DNA from: an uncultured Oscillospiraceae bacterium | Lineage (GTDB): Bacteria; Bacillota; Clostridia; Oscillospirales; Acutalibacteraceae | DNA: 28,426 nucleotides | NCBI GenBank assembly: GCA_900540865.1 | Contig: UQHH01000029.1 | Coordinates: forward strand, 1-28,426 | Direction: 5' to 3' | Shown here: piece after piece, positions 22,197 to 28,426 of the stretch | How the letters are laid out: every line of letters begins with the position of its first letter | Numbering within the stretch: the stretch's first letter is position 1 | Translations under genes and position numbers: made by a program | The notes under the pieces: generated by a model | Database searches by the model: none | Told to the model about the DNA's origin: nothing | Seen by the model: the letters and a program-made list of their open reading frames with translations, nothing else

Positions 22197-22232
22197 AAAT
22201 CCTCCGCTGCTTGCCTGATGATAATATGGTTT

Positions 22233-22260
22233 ATTATATCATTTTCCGGGCGTGAAGCAA
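22233..22260 (-). promoter_or_regulatory. Promoter of the metallopeptidase-fluC-rlmA operon
   Basis: On the minus strand TTGCTT (22260-22255), 16 bases, TATAAT (22238-22233). The predicted start lies near 22226. Confidence 0.65.
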
Positions 22261-22330
22261 ATAGTAAGAGGAAGATTTCATTAACGCGGCAAATCAGAAG
22301 CAAAAAATGTGTGTTTTGCGCGGCGAGCGA

Positions 22331-22359
22331 TTGACAAAAATCCTGCCGGGTGGGATAAT
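22331..22359 (+). promoter_or_regulatory. Near-consensus promoter of valS
   Basis: TTGACA (22331-22336), 17 bases, GATAAT (22354-22359). The start near 22366 leaves a leader of about 67 bases before the valS ATG. That is too short for a T-box, and no T-box core or terminator is present. Confidence 0.8.
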
Positions 22360-22432
22360 AAAAAACGACTATATATTACAGGCCGTCGGCATTTTACCGG
22401 GCAGCGGCGGTTTTATCGGAGGAGAGAACAAC

Positions 22433-25054
22433 ATGGCAAAGGAACTTGCAAAGGCCTACGAGCCGAAGGAAGTAGAGGACAGAATCTATGACTTCTGGAT
22501 GGAGGGCAACTACTTTCATGCTGAAATAGACAAGGATAAAAAGCCGTATACCATCGTAATGCCGCCCCCGAACATCACCGGGCAGCTCCATATGGGACAC
22601 GCGCTCGACGAAACGCTTCAGGATATTTTAATCCGCTTCCGGCGAATGCAGGGCTACAGCGCCTTATGGGTGCCGGGAACAGACCACGCCTCCATTGCGA
22701 CGGAGGCGAAAATCGTCGAGCAGATGCGCAGGGAGGGCGTAACGAAAGAGGACATCGGCAGGGATGGGTTCTTAGAACGCGCCTGGGCTTGGAAGGACCA
22801 GTACGGCTCACGCATCAATGACCAGCTTAAAAAGCTCGGCTGCTCCTGCGACTGGGAGCGCGAGCGCTTTACCATGGACGAGGGCTGCAGCGAGGCGGTC
22901 AAAGAGGTGTTTGTGCGCCTGTATAAAAAGGGCCTGATTTACCGCGGCGAGCGCATTATCAACTGGTGTCCGAAATGCTGCACGTCCATTTCCGACGCGG
23001 AGGTGGAATTCGCGGAGCATGACGGCTTCTTCTGGCATCTGCGCTATCCGCTCAAGGACGCAAGCGGCTATGTGGAGCTTGCAACCACGAGGCCGGAGAC
23101 GCTGCTCGGAGATACGGCGGTCGCCGTCCACCCCGACGACGAACGCTATAAAGACATGGTCGGCAAAATGCTCGTACTGCCCCTTGTCGGGCGGGAAATC
23201 CCGGTTGTCGCGGACACGTACGTCGAGCAGGACTTCGGGACAGGCGTCGTTAAAATTACGCCGGCGCACGACCCGAACGATTTTGAGGTCGGCCTGCGCC
23301 ATGACCTGCCTGTAATCAGCGTACTTGACGATAACGCGGTCATGAATGAAAACGCTGGAAAATACAAGGGTATGGACCGCTATGAAGCGAGAAAGGCCAT
23401 TGTCAGGGATTTGGAGGAACAGGGCTTTCTTGTCAAGACGGAGCCTATCAAGCATAACGTCGGCTCCTGCTACCGCTGCAAGACGATTGTTGAGCCGAAG
23501 GTTTCAAAGCAGTGGTTTGTAAAAATGAAGCCGCTTGCCGAGCCTGCGATTGCATGCGTCAGAAACGGGCAGACGAAATTTATCCCCGAGCGTTTTGAAA
23601 AGATTTATTTCCACTGGATGGAGAATATAAAGGATTGGTGCATTTCGCGCCAGCTCTGGTGGGGGCACCGTATCCCCGCGTGGTACTGCGAAGCGTGCGG
23701 CGAGGTAATCGTAAGCAAGGACGAGCCGCATACCTGCCCGAAGTGCGAAAGCTCACACCTGCGCCAGGATGAGGACACGCTCGACACCTGGTTTTCCTCC
23801 GCCTTATGGCCGTTTTCCACACTCGGCTGGCCGGAAAAGACGCCGGAGCTCGATTATTTCTACCCGACGAGCACGCTCGTCACGGGCTATGACATTATTT
23901 TCTTCTGGGTCGCGCGCATGATATTTTCCGGCTGCGAGCAGATGCAGCAGCCCCCGTTCGACACGGTGTTCATTCACGGTCTGGTCCGGGACGAAAAGGG
24001 CGTGAAAATGTCGAAATCGCTCGGCAACGGAATCGACCCGCTCGAGGTTATCGGCCAGTACGGCGCGGACGCGCTTCGCTTTTTCCTGGCGACGGGAAAT
24101 TCACCCGGAAACGATATGCGTTTCAGCACAAAGCGGGTAGAAGCGTCGCGCAATTTTGCAAACAAGCTGTGGAACGCCGCGCGCTTCGTCCACATGAACA
24201 TCGACGACCATAACGTAAAGAACGAGCTGCCTGTTTCGCTCACCACCGAGGACAAGTGGATTATCCACACGTTAAACCGCGTGGCGAAGGAGGTCACGGA
24301 AAATTTAGAAAAGTTCGAGCTCGGCATTGCCGTGCAGAAGCTTTACGATTTTATCTGGGACTGCTATTGCGACTGGTATATCGAGCTTGCCAAGGCGCGC
24401 CTGCAAAGCGAAGGGGAATCCGCGCAGAACGCAAGGCAGGTTCTCGTCTGGGCGCTCGACAAAATCCTGCTTCTGCTGCATCCGTTCATGCCGTATATTA
24501 CAGAGGAAATCTGGCAGACCATCCCGCATGAGGGCGAGACGATTATGCTGCAAAGCTATCCCGAATACAGGCAGGACTATGATTACCCGCAGGAAAGCGC
24601 ACAGATGGAGACTGTCATGGAAGCCATTCGTGCCATCCGCAACCGCCGCAGCGAGATGAACGTACCGCCGTCTAAAAAGGCGAAGGTATATGTTGCCACA
24701 GAAAAGCGGGCTATATTTGAAAGCGGCGCGCCGTTTATCTGCAAGCTGGCCTACGCGAGCGGTGTAGAGGTCGGGGACAGCTATGAAATCGAAGGGGCCG
24801 TGACCATTGTTACGGCGGACTGCAAGATTTATATTCCGATGGACGAGCTTGTTGACAAGGAAAAAGAGCTTGCGCGCCTGAACAAAGAGCTTGAAGACAC
24901 AAAAAAACGCCTTGCGCAGTCGGAAGGCAAGCTTAATAACCAGGGCTTTGTTTCAAAGGCACCGAAAAAGGTCATCGAGAACGTCAGGCAGCAGGCGCAG
25001 CGGGAGCGCGAGAAGATTGCGATGCTTGAAGCCGCGGCTGCCGCCTTACAATAA
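22433..25054 (+). CDS. valS: Valyl-tRNA synthetase
   Basis: An 873-residue class I synthetase that charges tRNA-Val, of full family length (about 880). HIGH motif HMGH is at 53-56 after PPPNITGQL, and KMSKS is at 525-529. Between them lies the CP1 editing domain that removes mischarged threonine (TTRPETLLGDTAVAVHP). Zinc-type cysteines CPKC and YCEACGEV...CPKC follow. The C-terminal tail is the family's coiled coil (EKELARLNKELEDTKKRLAQ). The start is the ATG at 22433, with GGAGGAG about 8 bases upstream; the frame stays open upstream to 22307 but the promoter lies within that extension, so it is not coding. truB follows after 27 bases. Confidence 0.98.
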   Translation: MAKELAKAYEPKEVEDRIYDFWMEGNYFHAEIDKDKKPYTIVMPPPNITGQLHMGHALDETLQDILIRFRRMQGYSALWVPGTDHASIATEAKIVEQMRREGVTKEDIGRDGFLERAWAWKDQYGSRINDQLKKLGCSCDWERERFTMDEGCSEAVKEVFVRLYKKGLIYRGERIINWCPKCCTSISDAEVEFAEHDGFFWHLRYPLKDASGYVELATTRPETLLGDTAVAVHPDDERYKDMVGKMLVLPLVGREIPVVADTYVEQDFGTGVVKITPAHDPNDFEVGLRHDLPVISVLDDNAVMNENAGKYKGMDRYEARKAIVRDLEEQGFLVKTEPIKHNVGSCYRCKTIVEPKVSKQWFVKMKPLAEPAIACVRNGQTKFIPERFEKIYFHWMENIKDWCISRQLWWGHRIPAWYCEACGEVIVSKDEPHTCPKCESSHLRQDEDTLDTWFSSALWPFSTLGWPEKTPELDYFYPTSTLVTGYDIIFFWVARMIFSGCEQMQQPPFDTVFIHGLVRDEKGVKMSKSLGNGIDPLEVIGQYGADALRFFLATGNSPGNDMRFSTKRVEASRNFANKLWNAARFVHMNIDDHNVKNELPVSLTTEDKWIIHTLNRVAKEVTENLEKFELGIAVQKLYDFIWDCYCDWYIELAKARLQSEGESAQNARQVLVWALDKILLLLHPFMPYITEEIWQTIPHEGETIMLQSYPEYRQDYDYPQESAQMETVMEAIRAIRNRRSEMNVPPSKKAKVYVATEKRAIFESGAPFICKLAYASGVEVGDSYEIEGAVTIVTADCKIYIPMDELVDKEKELARLNKELEDTKKRLAQSEGKLNNQGFVSKAPKKVIENVRQQAQREREKIAMLEAAAAALQ

Positions 25055-25081
25055 TGGAAAAAGAACAGACAGGATGATAGT

Positions 25082-25981
25082 GTGAACGGAATACTCATAA
25101 TCGACAAGCCGCAGGATTTTACCTCCTTCGACGTCGTCGCCGTCATGCGCAGGCTCTGTTCCCAAAAGAAGATAGGACATACAGGCACGCTCGACCCTAT
25201 GGCTACGGGCGTGCTTCCTTTGCTTTTAGGGAACGCGGCGCGCGCGCAGGCGATTCTGCCGGACAGCGATAAGGAATACATTGCCTCCTTTCAGCTCGGC
25301 GTTACGACAGATACGCTCGACAGCACAGGGAAGGTATTGACCTGCGCGGAACGTGTCGGAGTGACACGGGAGGAGCTGTGCCGGGCTATCGAGCCGTTTC
25401 GCGGCGATATTATGCAGACTCCCCCGATGTACTCGGCTGTCAGCAAGGACGGCAAGCGCCTTTATGAGCTTGCCCGCAAGGGTATTGAGGTGGAGCGTGA
25501 AAAACGCCCAGTTACCATAAGTGAGCTTACGCTGCTGTCTTATGATGAAAAGGCGGCATGCGGGCAGCTTCATATTGCCTGCTCCAAGGGGACCTATGTG
25601 CGCAGCCTAATCGACGATATTGGCAAAAGCCTTCAGTGCGGCGGGATTATGACGGCGCTGCGCCGTACCAGAGCGTGCGGCTTTACGCTTGACGATACGC
25701 TGACGCTCGACGAAATGAAGGAGTTAGCTGGCGCGGGGCGAATAGAAGGGCAGCTCCGTCCTATAGAGAGTCTTTTTACTGAATACCGAGAAATTACGGT
25801 TACCGCTGCGCAGAGTGTGCGTTTTCAAAACGGCGGCGCGCTCGACCTTTGCCGTACCGCGCTTAAAAACGGCTGCGCAGAAAATGAAATACTCCGCGTG
25901 AAGGCGCCGGACGGTCGGTTCCTCGGTTTGGGTATGGCAGATATGGACAAACAGGCGCTTACTATTTATAAGCTGTTTTGA
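25082..25981 (+). CDS. truB: tRNA pseudouridine-55 synthase
   Basis: A 299-residue TruB that converts U55 of the tRNA T-loop to pseudouridine. The catalytic Asp38 lies in IGHTGTLDPMATGVLPL. Also present are the YIASFQLGVTTDTLDSTG and TPPMYSAVSKDGKRLYELAR motifs and KGTYVRSLIDDIG. The C-terminal PUA-like region covers about residues 235-299. The start is GTG 25082, with AGGA 7 bases upstream. It normally sits in the nusA-infB-rbfA cluster with ribF after it; here it follows valS and neither neighbour is present. A lipoprotein gene follows 28 bases later with a possible TATAAT at 25989-25994 of its own. Confidence 0.97.
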   Translation: MNGILIIDKPQDFTSFDVVAVMRRLCSQKKIGHTGTLDPMATGVLPLLLGNAARAQAILPDSDKEYIASFQLGVTTDTLDSTGKVLTCAERVGVTREELCRAIEPFRGDIMQTPPMYSAVSKDGKRLYELARKGIEVEREKRPVTISELTLLSYDEKAACGQLHIACSKGTYVRSLIDDIGKSLQCGGIMTALRRTRACGFTLDDTLTLDEMKELAGAGRIEGQLRPIESLFTEYREITVTAAQSVRFQNGGALDLCRTALKNGCAENEILRVKAPDGRFLGLGMADMDKQALTIYKLF

Positions 25982-26009
25982 AAATTCTTATAATTGGGTG
26001 TGAACGAGA

Positions 26010-28076
26010 ATGAAACGATTTTTTGCAATTATTTTATCAATTTTTTTGGTGCTGTCCTGTGTGGGCTGCGCCGTACAGGAGCAGGCAAATAAGCAGGCGG
26101 TATCCGATGAAAAGGAAGATGCACTTGTGCCGCGCCTGATGAAGGCGAACAATGTAAAGCATAACCCATATCTTGCGCAGGGCGAATCGATAATCCACAA
26201 TGATTCGTACAGCTCGGATGTGACCGCGCAGGTGGTACCGCTGGGTATTTATCCGGAAATTGTTTCCTCTGCGGAAACAGAGGCGGATAAGGCCATCCCC
26301 TGTTTTTTTTACGATTCAAACGGAAACTGCATTACGCCCTACAGCCTGGTAACGGATAAAGGTACGATTAGCGGGGGTATCGCAGTCCGAGATGTAAACA
26401 GCAGCCCTGTAAAAACACGCGGCAGCTTTTTGCCGGTACGAGACGACAACCAGCAGTACGGGATTCAAATATCCTATTCTTTTGTGGACAACAACGGCCT
26501 TGTCGTCGGCCCCACGACACACGGCCATGTTTTAATGATGCGCACGGCTGACGAGAAAGGAAACGTTCTCAATACATTTGAAAAGGCGCTCGATGTAGAT
26601 ATTGTCACAGCAGCAAAGGCTGCGCTTGGGGACGATATTGACACGAACCTGCTCAGTACGGTAATGGATTACGATGGTAACCTCTGGTTTGTTACGGGTG
26701 GTTTTCATATTGACCCAGCACATGCGAAGGACGGCTTTTTTGGTTATCTGGATAGGTCATATATCGATGCGGCGCTTTCCGGGGAAAAGGCGGATGTAAA
26801 CGAATCCCTCCATTTCTACCGGTTAAAGGGCGGTGAAGGAGCAGAAAACGGAATTTCTTCCCATCCAGACGGCTGCGCTATTTTGACAAACAAAGCGTGC
26901 TATTTGCTTAACGCCTCTCAGGACGGCGTGAAAATTGTCTGGCGTGTCGAATATGAGTCCGACGGAGGCAAGGGCGCGCAAAAGGACAGTGGGATTACAG
27001 GCGCGGGGCTTGCTTGGGGCGGCGGCTCTACACCGACGCTCTCGGAGGAGCTTGTGTTATTTACCGATAACCAAAATCCCGTCAATTTAATTGCCCTTGA
27101 TATAAAAACGGGAAAAGCCGTGGCACGGCAGCCGGTATTTGAAAGCATAAAGGATATAACCATTTCGGTCGAAAATTCCATCATCGTTTATTCGGCCGGT
27201 ACGGATTGCGTGTCTGCGTTGGTCTGTAACTGGTACGGCGCGGGCAATGCGGGACTATTTGAGAAGGGCGCCGATTCTTCGATACAGTCTTACGACAACC
27301 TCTATGATGCGAATTGGATTGCGAACGGGAGTAAAAACCTGATGCCGGGAGTCGAACGAATCGATACGGTCAAAAAGGACGGGTCCTATTCAATGGAAAC
27401 GGTATGGACGAGAGAAGACCTCTGCGATACTTCCATGTTCAAGCTTTCCACTTCAGCCGGTTACCTGTACGGATACACACAGGAGGACGGTATCTGGAAG
27501 TTCCTGGCGCTCGACTGGGAAACGGGAAAGACTGTAATGGAGATGCCGGTTTCCGGGCTTTCGCGTTACAATAATATGGCGGTAGGGATGATGCAGGGCA
27601 ATAATGGAAATTCGCTTTATGTACCGACAAACAATATGGAACTGCTCAGGCTGCAGGACCGGTTTGCATATCTGCCGGAAAAGGAATTTGTACACCTTAA
27701 TATGGACCGAATGGAGCGTGTGCGGCTTACAAAGGACAAGTTTCAGCAGGTAACGGGAACACAGCTTGAACCCGCGTCCTATCTACATACGGCAGAGGCG
27801 GAAAACATATTTGAACCTACAGTTTTGGCGTACCGTGTCAACGGGCTTTCCGGTACGGCGGAGAAGCTCAGCCTATTTATAGAACGGCTTGATGGAGAGT
27901 TTTCGCAGGCAAAGCAGTGGAAGCTGACGGATGAAACCGGAAAGGAAATAGATAAAACGCAAAGCTTATCGCAGGATAAAATTTATGAGGTACGTATCAC
28001 CATAGAGGACGGCACGGATTATGACCTTGATAAAAAGAAGGGCGCCGTCAAAGCGGCGGTGATTTTAGGAAATTGA
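26010..28076 (+). CDS. Large beta-propeller-like lipoprotein, function unknown
   Basis: A 688-residue secreted protein. The signal peptide (1-19) ends in SCVGC, giving lipidation at Cys20; Cys17 (VLSC) is a less likely site. Repeated strand-rich units such as DGNLWFVTGGFH, NGISSHPDGCAILTNKACYLL and SGLSRYNNMAVGM suggest a PQQ/SMP-30-like beta-propeller. The stretch STPTLSEELVLFTDNQNPVN recalls a group of uncharacterised bacterial propellers with a TPTL...TDN.DP.N motif. No catalytic residues could be assigned. A weak GGGTGTG-type ribosome site precedes the ATG. It is the last gene before a strong terminator. A substrate-binding or extracellular oxidoreductase-like role is only a guess. Confidence 0.8.
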   Translation: MKRFFAIILSIFLVLSCVGCAVQEQANKQAVSDEKEDALVPRLMKANNVKHNPYLAQGESIIHNDSYSSDVTAQVVPLGIYPEIVSSAETEADKAIPCFFYDSNGNCITPYSLVTDKGTISGGIAVRDVNSSPVKTRGSFLPVRDDNQQYGIQISYSFVDNNGLVVGPTTHGHVLMMRTADEKGNVLNTFEKALDVDIVTAAKAALGDDIDTNLLSTVMDYDGNLWFVTGGFHIDPAHAKDGFFGYLDRSYIDAALSGEKADVNESLHFYRLKGGEGAENGISSHPDGCAILTNKACYLLNASQDGVKIVWRVEYESDGGKGAQKDSGITGAGLAWGGGSTPTLSEELVLFTDNQNPVNLIALDIKTGKAVARQPVFESIKDITISVENSIIVYSAGTDCVSALVCNWYGAGNAGLFEKGADSSIQSYDNLYDANWIANGSKNLMPGVERIDTVKKDGSYSMETVWTREDLCDTSMFKLSTSAGYLYGYTQEDGIWKFLALDWETGKTVMEMPVSGLSRYNNMAVGMMQGNNGNSLYVPTNNMELLRLQDRFAYLPEKEFVHLNMDRMERVRLTKDKFQQVTGTQLEPASYLHTAEAENIFEPTVLAYRVNGLSGTAEKLSLFIERLDGEFSQAKQWKLTDETGKEIDKTQSLSQDKIYEVRITIEDGTDYDLDKKKGAVKAAVILGN

Positions 28077-28118
28077 ATAATGGGTGCGGAATGAATATTT
28101 CGCTGTAATTCTTTTGTT

Positions 28119-28164
28119 AAAACTCCTGTGGAAAAGTAGAATTCCGCGGGAGTTTTTTATTTTT
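28119..28164 (+). terminator. Terminator of the lipoprotein gene
   Basis: AAAACTCCTGTGGAA (28119-28133) pairs over 15 positions (two wobbles) with TTCCGCGGGAGTTTT (28142-28156), followed by TTATTTTTT. Confidence 0.9.
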
Positions 28165-28426
28165 TAAATTTTTTTGAATCAAGCTCTTTGGAATGAAAAA
28201 TCGATTAAGCTCCTGTAATATAGGGTGTTTTTTATAATTTTTATAAATTAAAATTTATTTTTTTGTATTTATTGTATGCGGCCTGACTGTGTGGAAAAAT
28301 TGACCATTTGCACATATAGATTACGGGTTTGTAATATGTTATTGGTTCCTTTTGTTAAAAAATAGGTTAAAAATCCAGAAAATCAGGGGGAAATCCGGTT
28401 TTTTACAATTGTATCAGAACTTTACA
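28165..28426 (+). promoter_or_regulatory. AT-rich end region with a possible promoter
   Basis: No coding frame is seen. TTGCAC (28308-28313), 18 bases, TAATAT (28332-28337) is a reasonable promoter for a gene beyond the right edge. A purine-rich AGGGGGAAA at about 28385 could be a ribosome site, but no start follows within range. Confidence 0.35.

Noticed and set aside
22197..22306. CTGATGA-like bases suggesting a fluoride riboswitch
   Set aside because: The match (CTGATGATAA) is on the plus strand, opposite to the fluoride channel operon, and the other conserved stems are missing.
22307..22432. Upstream in-frame extension of valS
   Set aside because: The near-consensus promoter lies inside it, no ribosome site precedes it, and family similarity starts at the 22433 ATG.

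Overview
The window looks like chromosomal DNA from a low-to-mid GC, spore-forming Gram-positive bacterium of the Clostridia, most likely near Oscillospiraceae/Ruminococcaceae. That placement is an inference. It rests on AGGAGG-type ribosome sites, frequent GTG/TTG starts, TTGACA/TATAAT promoters, a BclA-like collagen glycoprotein, a SpoVB-like flippase, a DegV/FakB protein, and gene sequences that read as clostridial. No phage, plasmid, insertion sequence, CRISPR array, tRNA or rRNA was recognised.

Layout. (1) 1-683: a small PEGA-like protein, then a compact structured RNA candidate (422-569). (2) 684-1727: a PNP/UDP-type nucleoside phosphorylase with its own promoter and terminators. (3) 1754-6463: a sugar-alcohol locus. 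A ROK repressor diverges from a dehydrogenase-dhaK-dhaL-RpiB-like operon, and a 36-bp near-perfect palindrome lies in the divergent promoter region. The enzyme set fits polyol to ketose to ketose phosphate to aldose phosphate. The RpiB-like isomerase has lost the ring-opening histidine, which points to a four-carbon substrate (erythrulose/erythrose phosphate). (4) 6503-9192, minus strand: a collagen-like Gly-X-Thr protein followed by a GT2-TPR glycosyltransferase, arranged like the bclA3-sgtA pair of C. difficile. (5) 9237-12843, minus strand: a heterodimeric ABC exporter with one degenerate ATP site. (6) 12902-13774: a DegV fatty-acid-binding protein.

(7) 13960-19719, plus strand: a SpoVB/MurJ-like flippase, then a response regulator, a histidine kinase and an exported protein of unknown function in a tight operon, then a FemX/MurM-like peptidoglycan-bridge enzyme. 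All of these are envelope-related. (8) 19720-20406: about 690 bases without a convincing gene but unusually rich in secondary structure. It includes a 244-nt element closed by a 26-position imperfect stem (19835-20078), either a structured RNA or a small non-autonomous mobile element. (9) 20407-22260, minus strand: a three-gene set of YgjP-like metallopeptidase, fluoride channel and RlmA-type rRNA methyltransferase. (10) 22331-28164, plus strand: valS from a near-consensus promoter with no T-box, then truB away from its usual infB/rbfA neighbourhood, then a large beta-propeller-like lipoprotein and a strong terminator. The last 260 bases are AT-rich and probably hold the promoter of a gene beyond the window.

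The items most worth following up are the two structured RNA candidates, the putative tetrulose pathway with its altered isomerase and palindromic operator, and the collagen/glycosyltransferase pair. All functions are read from the sequence by eye; no database search was run.
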